Assembly (NCBI RefSeq): GCF_001280845.1
Contig: NZ_LGHP01000001.1
Span: 1,318,319 to 1,382,318, forward strand
Reading direction: 5' to 3'
DNA length: 64,000 nucleotides
Source: Bacillus sp. FJAT-28004
GTDB lineage: Bacteria > Bacillota > Bacilli > Paenibacillales > Paenibacillaceae
Below, one piece after another: positions 51,129 to 59,715 of this stretch. Under the pieces are notes generated by a model. The model did no database searches, was not told the DNA's origin, and saw nothing but the letters and a program-made list of their open reading frames with translations. The translations under genes were made by a program, and so were the position numbers. The number at the start of each line of letters is the position of its first letter. Position 1 is the first letter of the stretch.

Positions 51129-53645
51129 ATGAAGCGAAGTCAGAGGTATCCAAGACGAAGTTCCTTGCTGTTATCATTTGTGTTAATCTTATCGATTGTT
51201 TTTTCTGTTCAACCATCAGTAGTGAAGGGAGAAGGGGATAGGTCGCCGAAGATTTCGCAGGGGCAGGAGGATCAACAGCCTTTACTTGAAGTTACTAATC
51301 AGCAGGGACAGGGACAACAAGAAAAGTCCGATCCTGATCTCGAGCAACAACCCCAGTCTAACTTAGAACAGCCGCTTGCCGCTGCTGCTGCAACAGGATA
51401 TTTCCCACCAAATACCGCGGCATCTGGGAATGTGAAGAACATGGCCTTGCTTTATACTGGATATTACGGTGGACGAACGACATACGAGGGAAGAGAAATC
51501 GGCACGTATGACAAGAATACGCTTTTGCCCTATGTTGCGCACTACAACAGTAATAATGTGATGGATGACACCTTTTTCGATTCATTTCTATTTCTAGGAA
51601 TCAACACATCTGACTATAGAGATTTTGGTGATACAGCGGACCCTGCCAAGTGGACCTATAAGGCGGATTGGGAATGGTATATAAACCGTATTTTCACCGC
51701 TAATCAACAGCTTGATGCCCTCAACCAAGCAACCCAGCAAGTTGCAACCACACTAAACCTAACAAATTACAAATCCAAAGTATATATTATGCTGCCTTAT
51801 CCTAATAGCGAAATCACCAATTTCGGAGATGTCGATAACGACGGAATCAGCGAAAATCTGAATTCGACGCCTAGCAATATGACGAAGGTAACCAAATGGT
51901 ATATCGACACCGTATTAAGCAGATGGAATCAAGCCCAATACAGCAACCTTGAATTAAAAGGCTTCTACTGGTTCCATGAAGATATTGATCCCGGCAATCC
52001 GGGTGAAGTAAATGCAATTAATAACTCTGGTAACTATCTTCATACGCTTGGTCTGAAACTTGCCTGGATTCCATACTTTGGTGCCGGACAAAGCAACAAC
52101 TGGAATAATTATGCAATCGATTTTAGCATCCAGCAGCCCAATCACTATTTCGTGCCGGAGACTGATTATTCGAGAATGACGAATGTATCGACCCAAGCTC
52201 AAACATATAATAAGGGCATCGAAATGGAGTTTGACGAAAGAGCGATGTTCGACCCCGATTTTAAAAACCGATTCGATAATTACTTAAAGGCCGGCGTAGA
52301 ATACGGATACATGACGGGAGCGGTCAAGGGTTGGTATCAAGATATTTTTGGGATATACAACTTGTATAAAAACAAGAATAACAACGGTGTAAACGGAGTT
52401 TATGACGGGAGACAGATGTATGAAGATATCTACAAATTTGTTAAAGGAACGTATACCATTCCAGTTAATCTTGCAAGCGGTAAATCGGCAATAGCCTCTT
52501 CCAACCAAAGTTCTTCTCTATCCGCCGCTAAAGCTGTTGACAATTTGCCGGGTACACGGTGGTCAAGCCAACAGTATTCAAGTACAGAGTGGATTTACGT
52601 CGATCTCGGGCAAGCCTACAACATCAAACGCGTCAAACTTAACTGGGAGTATGCTTACGGCAAGAGCTACAAAATTCAAGTATCGAATGATGCGGTCAAT
52701 TGGACCGATTTGTACTCGACAACGACAGGCAACGGAGGTGTAGACGATATAGGCTTTGTGCCTACAACGGCAAGATACGTGAGAATGCACGCAACAGAGA
52801 GGGGCACGAGCTATGGTTACTCTATTTATGAGTTTCAAGTATATGGAGACAGCGTCGGATCCGCTACTACAACAAATTTGGCGTTAAATAATACAGCTAC
52901 GTCATCTTCCAATCAAGAGGCAGCTCTTTCTCCGAATAATGCGGTTGACGGTAACGTGACGACAAGATGGGCCAGTCAGTTTGCAGACCCGCAATGGATT
53001 ACGATCGACCTTGGGCAGGCTTATAACATAAATCGAGTTATATTGAATTGGGAGCTTGCCTATGGCAAAGGCTACAAGATTCAAGTATCGAATGACGCTG
53101 TCAACTGGATGGATGTGTATACGACAACGAATGGAGACGGTGGGATTGACGATATATTCTTTACTGCCGTAAATGCAAGGTATGTAAGAATGTACGGAAC
53201 CCAGAGAGCTTACTCCTTCTATGGCTATTCCTTATATGAATTCCAGGTTTATGGCAAACCGAATCTAGCGTTAAACAAATCGGCAATATCCTCTTCCAAC
53301 GAGACATCCACATTAACGGCCGATAAAGCGGTGGATGGTAATGAAACGACAAGATGGGCCAGCCTGTATTCAAATCCGCAATGGATCTATGTAGACCTCG
53401 GACAGGAAACCCGCGTCAACAATGTCAAACTCAACTGGGAGTATGCTCATGCTAAAGGCTATAAGATTCAGGTGTCGAACGATGCAACCAACTGGACGGA
53501 TATATACATGACAACGAATGGAGACGGTGGTATAGACGATATCTACTTTGAACCGGTAAATGCAAGGTATATAAGGATGCATGCGACAGATCGAGGCACA
53601 GGCGACTGGTATTCTCTTTATGAGTTCGAAGTTTATAGCAGCTGA
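51129..53645 (+). CDS. Secreted DUF4855 protein with three discoidin (F5/8C, CBM32) modules
   Basis: 838 residues. Signal peptide (SSLLLSFVLILSIVFSVQPS), a Gln-rich linker, a DUF4855 domain at ~95-440 (MALLYTGYYGG, FDSFLFLG, GFYWFHEDIDPG, AWIPYFGAGQ), and three F5/8-type C modules starting near residues 446, 583 and 712, each with NLA..K/N.A.SS, TRW, DLGQ and KIQVSND. The modules bind sugars, so the protein probably sits on or acts on an exported or foreign polysaccharide. The acidic pair in WFHEDID could be catalytic (guess). A terminator follows at 53695. No operon partner. Confidence 0.88.
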   Translation: MKRSQRYPRRSSLLLSFVLILSIVFSVQPSVVKGEGDRSPKISQGQEDQQPLLEVTNQQGQGQQEKSDPDLEQQPQSNLEQPLAAAAATGYFPPNTAASGNVKNMALLYTGYYGGRTTYEGREIGTYDKNTLLPYVAHYNSNNVMDDTFFDSFLFLGINTSDYRDFGDTADPAKWTYKADWEWYINRIFTANQQLDALNQATQQVATTLNLTNYKSKVYIMLPYPNSEITNFGDVDNDGISENLNSTPSNMTKVTKWYIDTVLSRWNQAQYSNLELKGFYWFHEDIDPGNPGEVNAINNSGNYLHTLGLKLAWIPYFGAGQSNNWNNYAIDFSIQQPNHYFVPETDYSRMTNVSTQAQTYNKGIEMEFDERAMFDPDFKNRFDNYLKAGVEYGYMTGAVKGWYQDIFGIYNLYKNKNNNGVNGVYDGRQMYEDIYKFVKGTYTIPVNLASGKSAIASSNQSSSLSAAKAVDNLPGTRWSSQQYSSTEWIYVDLGQAYNIKRVKLNWEYAYGKSYKIQVSNDAVNWTDLYSTTTGNGGVDDIGFVPTTARYVRMHATERGTSYGYSIYEFQVYGDSVGSATTTNLALNNTATSSSNQEAALSPNNAVDGNVTTRWASQFADPQWITIDLGQAYNINRVILNWELAYGKGYKIQVSNDAVNWMDVYTTTNGDGGIDDIFFTAVNARYVRMYGTQRAYSFYGYSLYEFQVYGKPNLALNKSAISSSNETSTLTADKAVDGNETTRWASLYSNPQWIYVDLGQETRVNNVKLNWEYAHAKGYKIQVSNDATNWTDIYMTTNGDGGIDDIYFEPVNARYIRMHATDRGTGDWYSLYEFEVYSS

Positions 53646-53694
53646 TCCATTAGCATACGTAAAGCCTAATATGGGGTTCTCATCCCAAATAACA

Positions 53695-53733
53695 AAACAA
53701 GCCCTTGCACGAAACACTGTGCCGGGCTTGTTT
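53695..53733 (+). terminator. Terminator after the DUF4855 gene
   Basis: AAACAAGCCC (53695-53704) and GGGCTTGTTT (53724-53733) with an inner GCAC/GTGC pair. Confidence 0.8.
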
Positions 53734-54134
53734 AGCTTGGACCCCATCATATGTCAGGCGGAATATATCCAATATCTCGGCTATTAGTTGACCGGATTTG
53801 CTGGTGGGCACGTGTCGGCGGGACTTAGCATTTGGAAAAATATGACACTCACGCAAAGGATGGCTCAAAAACTTGCCGTTACAGACAGCCCGGTGAGCCT
53901 TATCACAAGTAGTGATAAAGCAAAAGTATGTGTTGAGGGTTGAGGCGTGGATGTTAAATATCTATAGAGGCTTAGGTATATACATTCGATGCATGTGGAG
54001 TGCGTAATATTGATGGTGCGTAACGAATAGATGAGATGTATTGGCGGAAATAATAAAGAGAGGCTTTGGCCCCTCTCTTTTTTTACACAGCGGATAATAA
54101 TTTACAAAGCGGCGGCGAGGCTGCCGCGCACCCC
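53734..54134. other. Gene-free stretch between DUF4855 and iclR-type genes
   Basis: About 400 bases. No coding frame with recognisable features in either strand; a 7-base hairpin TTATCAC/GTGATAA at 53900-53918 and the terminator at 54055 are all I see. It may be decayed sequence. Confidence 0.4.
54055..54084. terminator. Terminator after the iclR-type gene
   Basis: AAAGAGAGG (54055-54063) and CCTCTCTTT (54072-54080), then TTTT on the plus strand and TTTATTA on the minus strand; it can end the minus-strand regulator transcript. Confidence 0.6.
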
Positions 54135-54887
54135 TCACGTACGCAAACTGATCTTCTGGCTGGAGGCGTGCAGTTTTTCTGCATACTCCTCTATACGGTC
54201 TTCAACTCTGAGCGACGGACCTGATATGCTCATACCGCCCAGTAAGGAACCGTCCCGCCTGAATACAGGAACCCCGACACACTTAATGCCGAACTCATGC
54301 TCCATATTGTCGATGCTGTAGCCTCTTTTGCGAGTAAGCTCCAATTCATTCAGCAAGGCATTGCGATCCGTTATTGTGTTGGGCGTATGGGCGCGCATGC
54401 TTTGTTCGCTTATCGCTTTTATTGCCTGATCGGGCGGTAAAAAAGCCAGAATAGCCTTGCCTAGGGAAGTACAGTACATTTCGGCCTTCTCACCCGTCAT
54501 AGAACGCGCATTAAAGGATGTAGCTGGATATACGCCTTCCAAATACATGATGCAGGCTCCTTTGGGCACCGCAAAATAAACAACTTCATTGACTTCTACC
54601 GACAAGGCACTCATCGGCGGCTGGATCGCGTTATGCAACCCCAAATTGGAATTGATAATATACGACAACTCCAAAATCCTGGTACCGAGACGATACTTGC
54701 CGTTCTCCGTATTTCTCTCGATATAGCCAAACTGCTCATAAGTAGAAATAATATTGTGCACATTGCTTTTGTACAAGCCAAGCCGATCACTAATTTCCGA
54801 AATCCCCAATTCCGGTGTTGCTACTGAAAAGCAGGACAAAATGTCCAATGCTTTCTTCAATGTCTTCACTTTTGCTTCCTCTGCCAT
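54135..54887 (-). CDS. IclR-family transcriptional regulator
   Basis: 250 residues. N-terminal winged helix (KALDILSCFSVATPELGISEISDRLGLYKSNVHNIISTYEQFGYIERN) and a C-terminal IclR effector domain (LGKAILAFLPPDQAI, RKRGYSIDNMEHEFGIKCVGVPVF). Start ATG 54887 with GAGAGGGG upstream; TTG/GTG codons two and one positions earlier are less likely. It is divergent from the aldolase/ABC/sialidase-like operon and probably controls it through two GTTCT-N7-AGAAC sites. Confidence 0.9.
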   Translation of the reverse strand: MAEEAKVKTLKKALDILSCFSVATPELGISEISDRLGLYKSNVHNIISTYEQFGYIERNTENGKYRLGTRILELSYIINSNLGLHNAIQPPMSALSVEVNEVVYFAVPKGACIMYLEGVYPATSFNARSMTGEKAEMYCTSLGKAILAFLPPDQAIKAISEQSMRAHTPNTITDRNALLNELELTRKRGYSIDNMEHEFGIKCVGVPVFRRDGSLLGGMSISGPSLRVEDRIEEYAEKLHASSQKISLRT

Positions 54888-54927
54888 CACCAAACCCCTC
54901 TCTCCTGAATTCCTGATTTATATCATC

Positions 54928-54944
54928 GTTCTCTATTATAGAAC
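54928..54944. promoter_or_regulatory. GTTCT-N7-AGAAC operator, iclR side
   Basis: 17-base palindrome with perfect five-base arms, 41 bases from the regulator start. Same architecture as the site at 55096. Confidence 0.6.
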
Positions 54945-55036
54945 ATAATACTATTTTTACGCAACACTATTCTACACTAATCTACAATTCCGGCTGATTT
55001 TTGCCCGGAATCACAATAGAAAAAAATGAATTTCTA

Positions 55037-55065
55037 TTTACACGGCAAAATTACTGTGATAATAT
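55037..55065 (+). promoter_or_regulatory. Extended -10 promoter of the aldolase operon
   Basis: TTTACA (55037-55042), 17-base spacer ending in TGA, and TAATAT (55060-55065). Transcription should start near 55072, upstream of the second operator. Confidence 0.65.
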
Positions 55066-55095
55066 AACGTCAAATAAAGAATTATTTAGAATGTA

Positions 55096-55112
55096 GTTCT
55101 ATATATCAGAAC
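55096..55112. promoter_or_regulatory. GTTCT-N7-AGAAC operator, operon side
   Basis: Second 17-base palindrome with identical arms, just upstream of the aldolase ribosome site and ~25 bases after the predicted transcription start, where bound protein would block elongation. Confidence 0.6.
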
Positions 55113-55130
55113 GTATGAGAGGTGGATAAC

Positions 55131-56054
55131 ATGCAGAGCATCAAGAGCGGCGTTTGGCCTACCATGATTACTCCTTTTACGGCAAATAATACAATCGACT
55201 ATACCGCCGTAGAAAAGATGATCGACTATTATCAGAAACGAGGTGTTGCAGGCATATTTGCAGTGTGTCAATCTAGTGAGATGTTTCACCTGACTCTTGC
55301 GGAGAAGAAAAGCTTGGCAAAGTTTATTGTCGAGAATGTCCCTGACGGACTGCAAGTAATTGTATCCGGACATACGTCAGACAGTGTGGACGATCAGGTT
55401 CGTGAAGCGGAAGAAATCATGTGTACCGGCGCAGAAGCCTACGTCATTCTGCCAAACCGCTTTGCTGCGGAGGATGAAAGCGACGATATATTAATCGAGA
55501 GAATGAAAGCGTTTACAGAAAGGTTGCCCGATATCCCGCTTGGTATTTACGAATGCCCGTATCCTTATAAAAGATTGCTGTCACCAAACGTGCTGCGTTC
55601 TTGTGTGGAACTCAATCGCTTTTTGTTCATTAAAGACACTTGCTGCAGCATACAGCAAATTGCCGAGAGGTTGCAAATAATTAAGGGCTCGGGCATTAAA
55701 TTGTTTAACGCTAACAGCGCCACATTGCTGGAAAGCTTACAGCTAGGCGCAGACGGATATAGTGGGGTTATGGCTAACTTTCATCCAGAACTATACGTCT
55801 GGCTTTGCAATTATTTTCAAACCGAGCCGGAAAAGGCTGAGCAGTTGCAACAATTTCTCGGTACCAATTCCATGGCCGAGTATCAGTATTATCCAGTCAA
55901 TGCCAAATACAGCTTGACACTGCAAGGTCTTCCGATGGAAATAAGCAGTCGGGTACGGGATACCAAGCTATTCACGGAATCACAGCGCAAAGAAATCGCT
56001 CAGCTAACTGGACTTTCGTTACTAGCCGGAAAAGCGATGGCAATCGATGTTTGA
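55131..56054 (+). CDS. Dihydrodipicolinate synthase / N-acetylneuraminate lyase family aldolase
   Basis: 307 residues, a TIM-barrel class I aldolase. Schiff-base Lys168 in FLFIKDT and the conserved Tyr140 in GIYECPYPYKR are present; start SGVWPTMITPFTANNTIDYT and SGHTSDSVDDQVREAEE are family-typical. The active site motif YECP differs from both DapA (YNVP) and NanA, so the substrate is likely another 2-keto-3-deoxy sugar acid or sialic-acid-like compound, as the last gene of the operon is sialidase-like. ATG 55131 follows GAGAGGTGG. First gene of a five-gene unit. Confidence 0.85.
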   Translation: MQSIKSGVWPTMITPFTANNTIDYTAVEKMIDYYQKRGVAGIFAVCQSSEMFHLTLAEKKSLAKFIVENVPDGLQVIVSGHTSDSVDDQVREAEEIMCTGAEAYVILPNRFAAEDESDDILIERMKAFTERLPDIPLGIYECPYPYKRLLSPNVLRSCVELNRFLFIKDTCCSIQQIAERLQIIKGSGIKLFNANSATLLESLQLGADGYSGVMANFHPELYVWLCNYFQTEPEKAEQLQQFLGTNSMAEYQYYPVNAKYSLTLQGLPMEISSRVRDTKLFTESQRKEIAQLTGLSLLAGKAMAIDV

Positions 56055-56147
56055 TGCGGCCAGTCCGCAACAAACATGCGTCGGCTGACGACAGCGACTG
56101 CCGCGGAGCGGCACATACTATACATATTAAAGGGAGGTAGTAAAAGG

Positions 56148-57800
56148 ATGAAAACAAAACGTATTCATTCAATGTTTAAACTTGGCCTGATCACAATTTT
56201 GGTATTAAGCATGCTGGCAGCATGCAGCAAAGCAGAAACACCGGGCAATAACACTGGCATAAGCAGCGCCGCACCGGAACAAACGGATGGCACTGCCGAT
56301 GGTGGTATGACCAATTTGGAAGGCTATCCGATTACGAAAGAACCTATTACTATTAAAGCCGTTGTCTCTTACAGCGCATTGCGCCCGGAAATGGACACAA
56401 CAGAGGTTTGGAAGTATATTGCCGAGAAGACGAATATTAATGTTGAAGTAGAAGTATTGAAAGATTCTGAAAAAGTAGATTTAATGTTTGCCAGCAATGA
56501 TTACCCCGATATTCTGTTTGCTGTTGGTATCAATGCAAATCAAATGACTTCTGCAGTTGAAGGTGATCAATTTGTTGAGATGAAACCGTTGATTGAACAA
56601 TATGCTCCAACGTGGAACCGCTTTATGGAGGAGAACAAGCTTGTTTATAACGGCTCATTGGCTTCCAATGGAAAGTTGTATGGCTTGCCTTTCATTGACT
56701 TCGCTCCTTTCGTTCGCAACTTGCGCGACCAATGGATTATTATGGATTCCTGGTTAAACGAACTGCAATTACCAATGCCTAAAACTACTGAAGAATTCAA
56801 AAACACTTTAATAGCTATCAAAGAAAATGCCGGAAAAGGAACTATCCCAAGTGATGTTATTCCGTACTATTTCATGTTCGACCGCTATGTTGGAGGGCAA
56901 TTCGATATTTACGGAAGCTTTGGCGTTTATATTACACACGGAGATTATCTATATGTAGATAACGGTGTCGTTAAAGACCAGTCTACCAATCCGGCGATTA
57001 AAGAACCGCTCAAATATTTGCGCGAGCTATACAGTGCAGGGGTGATTCCGCCTGAAGTGTTTACAGACGATTTCAATACCTATGCAGCCAAAATCAGCTC
57101 CATTCCGCCGGTTGTAGGCTCCTATCATTCTTACGAAAACAGACAGCCGGAGCTCGGAACGGCCATGAGACCACTCGATAGCGGGAACGGTCAGAAGCCG
57201 TTGATCAGAAGCCAGGCCTATGTAGCTGGACCAGCCAACGCTGCTATTATTACTAAAAATAATAAATACCCTGTTGCAACTGCTCGGTTGCTGGAAGCAA
57301 TCGCTTCAGATAATGAACTGGGTTTGACTGTAAGCAGAGGCATTCAAGGAGTGACTTGGGATTTTGACAGTGAGGGAAAAGCCTATCAATTATTCTGGGA
57401 GGAATCTCCTGACAAAATGACAGAGCATAGCGGTCAGTTAGGGCTGCACAATTCCATTGTCGCCTTGAGAGACCAGGACTTCTACGAGAACAAATGGAAA
57501 GAGACGACCTATGATGAGAAGAACAACAGAGCTTGGGCATACGAGAATGTATATAAAGATGTAGTCATGCCAAATGAGATGGTACTCGTAGAAGGCGCGC
57601 TTGATGCGGATGATATCAGCATGATGAAGCAATACCAAGCTGATTTAACGAACTATCGTAAAGCGATGTTTGCCGATTTTATTACAGGCAAGCAAGATAT
57701 TGATGCACAATGGGATGCGTATGTGAAACAAATGAACAACTTGGGCTTGGAAAAGTTTGTGGGGTTAAAACAAAAAGGATACGATGTAATCGCAAAATAA
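56148..57800 (+). CDS. Extracellular solute-binding lipoprotein, LplA type
   Basis: 550 residues. Lipoprotein signal LGLITILVLSMLAAC, linker, then the large LplA-type binding fold (VDLMFASNDYPDILFAVGIN, GKLYGLPFIDFAPFVRNLRD, WAYENVYKDVVMPNEMV). Same class and size as the binding protein at 28712 but clearly divergent in sequence. AGGGAGG lies ~11 bases before ATG 56148; earlier in-frame codons lie outside the signal peptide. It feeds the two permeases that follow. Confidence 0.92.
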   Translation: MKTKRIHSMFKLGLITILVLSMLAACSKAETPGNNTGISSAAPEQTDGTADGGMTNLEGYPITKEPITIKAVVSYSALRPEMDTTEVWKYIAEKTNINVEVEVLKDSEKVDLMFASNDYPDILFAVGINANQMTSAVEGDQFVEMKPLIEQYAPTWNRFMEENKLVYNGSLASNGKLYGLPFIDFAPFVRNLRDQWIIMDSWLNELQLPMPKTTEEFKNTLIAIKENAGKGTIPSDVIPYYFMFDRYVGGQFDIYGSFGVYITHGDYLYVDNGVVKDQSTNPAIKEPLKYLRELYSAGVIPPEVFTDDFNTYAAKISSIPPVVGSYHSYENRQPELGTAMRPLDSGNGQKPLIRSQAYVAGPANAAIITKNNKYPVATARLLEAIASDNELGLTVSRGIQGVTWDFDSEGKAYQLFWEESPDKMTEHSGQLGLHNSIVALRDQDFYENKWKETTYDEKNNRAWAYENVYKDVVMPNEMVLVEGALDADDISMMKQYQADLTNYRKAMFADFITGKQDIDAQWDAYVKQMNNLGLEKFVGLKQKGYDVIAK

Positions 57801-57818
57801 TGGAAGGGGCTATGATGG

Positions 57819-58766
57819 ATGAAGTCATCGAGACTAAATAAAGGGAGTGGAATCCTTAAACCCTTAAGCTATAGAGTCTGGGAAAGCCGACAATTGTATA
57901 TCTTTCTTCTGCCAGCCATTGTGCTAGTTATAATTTTTAACTATTTGCCGATGTATGGCGTCACGATTGCTTTCAAAGATTTTAAGCCGCATTTGGGCAT
58001 TATAGACAGCCCATGGGTAGGTCTCAAATATTTCGACCGGTTCTTCTCGATGCCTATGTTTACCGTCATTCTGAAAAACACATTAATACTAAGCTTTTAC
58101 ATGCTGCTTGCCGGCTTCCCGCTACCTATTCTGCTAGCGCTTATGCTTAACAGCGCAAGTAATCAGAAGCTGAAGAAGTTGGTTCAGACTATTACTTATG
58201 CACCACATTTTATCTCTATCGTTGTTATTATCGGGATGGTAAATATTCTCTTCTCACCTTCAATGGGAATCGTCAAAAACCTGTTGAATTCCCTAGGCTG
58301 GCTGGAAGGAAATCTTGGAGTATTGATAGACGCTGCCGCTTTTCCACATTTGTATGTGTGGAGTAGCGTCTGGCAAGGCCTTGGCTGGAGCAGCATTATT
58401 TATCTCAGCGCATTATCCGCGGTAGACCAGTCCATGCACGAAGCGGCCATTATAGACGGCGCCAGTAAATTTCAACGTGTTTTGAAAATCGATCTGCCGT
58501 CTATATTGCCCACGATTGTTATTTTGTTAATTTTAGAATCCGGATCAATCATGAATGTAGGTTTTGAGAAAGTATTCCTTATGCAAAACTCGTTCAATGT
58601 AAGTACAAGCGAAGTTATTAATACCTACGTGTACAAGATAGGGATCAGAGAAGGACAGTACAGTCTGTCTGCCGCTATAGGCTTGTTCAATTCCGGTATT
58701 AATTTCATTATGATTCTCATGGTCAATCAGATCAGTAAACGCCTTGGCCAAGAATCGCTATGGTAG
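57819..58766 (+). CDS. ABC sugar transporter permease, LplB type
   Basis: 315 residues, six helices; QLYIFLLPAIVLVIIFNYLP, MYGVTIAFKDFKPHLGIIDSPWVGL and EAA loop HEAAIIDGASKFQRVLKIDLPSI. GGAAGGGG lies ~11 bases before ATG. Partner of the YtcP-type permease 15 bases downstream; paralogous to the pair at 26791-28599. No ATPase in the operon. Confidence 0.93.
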   Translation: MKSSRLNKGSGILKPLSYRVWESRQLYIFLLPAIVLVIIFNYLPMYGVTIAFKDFKPHLGIIDSPWVGLKYFDRFFSMPMFTVILKNTLILSFYMLLAGFPLPILLALMLNSASNQKLKKLVQTITYAPHFISIVVIIGMVNILFSPSMGIVKNLLNSLGWLEGNLGVLIDAAAFPHLYVWSSVWQGLGWSSIIYLSALSAVDQSMHEAAIIDGASKFQRVLKIDLPSILPTIVILLILESGSIMNVGFEKVFLMQNSFNVSTSEVINTYVYKIGIREGQYSLSAAIGLFNSGINFIMILMVNQISKRLGQESLW

Positions 58767-58781
58767 AGGAGGGAGAGCGCG

Positions 58782-59684
58782 ATGTCAAAACCCATTTCAC
58801 AAACCAGGCAGGACAAAATATACGATATTTTTAACTACACCATTTTAATAATACTGCTTCTAATCGTAGCTTATCCACTCTACTTTGTGGTTATCGCTTC
58901 ATTCAGCGATCCGAAGCTGGTTGCTACTGGTAAAGTGATGTTTTGGCCGAGAAGCTTTGATTTTAAAGGTTATTTGGAAGTGTTGAACTACTCTCCAATC
59001 TGGGTTGGGTACCGCAATACGTTATTTTATACCCTCTTTTTTACGTTTCTTTCGGTGACGACAAGTCTGCTTGCAGGATATTCATTATCCCGCAAATCTT
59101 TCCCGGGCAAAGTGCTTATTACAGCGTTCTTGTTGTTCACCATGTTTTTTAATGGAGGCCTTATTCCAACTTACTTGCTTGTAAAAGAAATCGGTCTATA
59201 CGGCAATCCGCTCATTATCATTTTGCTTGGAGCAGTCAATATTACAAACATCATTATTAGTAGAACCTTTATGAGATCTACTCTACCTGATGAACTGTTC
59301 GAAGCTGCGAGTATCGATGGTTGTAGTCATTTCTCCTTTTTCTTTCAAATTGTTTTGCCCGTCTCCAAAGCTCTCATCGCTGTGCTTGTGCTCTTTGCAG
59401 CGGTAAGTCAGTGGAATTCATGGTTCAATGCTATGATCTACTTGCGAGATTCTGGCTATATGCCGTTGCAAATGGCCTTGCGCAATTTGATTGTCAATCA
59501 GTCTGCCATGAGTATGGCATCTGAGAACGCCGATATGGGCGGCGATGCAGTGGCACAAATTTATTTGGTGGAAGCGATGCGGTACGCGGTCATTATCGTG
59601 TCCACCTTGCCTATTATGTGCGTTTACCCGTTTGTTCAGAAATATTTTGTAAAAGGCGTTATGATCGGATCAGTCAAAGGATAA
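58782..59684 (+). CDS. ABC sugar transporter permease, YtcP type
   Basis: 300 residues, six helices; LLLIVAYPLYFVVIASFSDP, GGLIPTYLLVKEIGLYG, EAA loop EAASIDGCSHFSFFFQIVLPVS and the diagnostic end KYFVKGVMIGSVKG. GGAGGGAG precedes ATG. Completes the importer with the two genes before it. Confidence 0.93.
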   Translation: MSKPISQTRQDKIYDIFNYTILIILLLIVAYPLYFVVIASFSDPKLVATGKVMFWPRSFDFKGYLEVLNYSPIWVGYRNTLFYTLFFTFLSVTTSLLAGYSLSRKSFPGKVLITAFLLFTMFFNGGLIPTYLLVKEIGLYGNPLIIILLGAVNITNIIISRTFMRSTLPDELFEAASIDGCSHFSFFFQIVLPVSKALIAVLVLFAAVSQWNSWFNAMIYLRDSGYMPLQMALRNLIVNQSAMSMASENADMGGDAVAQIYLVEAMRYAVIIVSTLPIMCVYPFVQKYFVKGVMIGSVKG

Positions 59685-59715
59685 TACCTACTATTACATT
59701 TCAGGAGTGAGGAAC

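Noticed and set aside
53680-53868. Minus-strand 62-codon frame after the DUF4855 gene, considered as a transposase remnant
   Set aside because: It overlaps the terminator and shows no transposase motif; I could not support any family.
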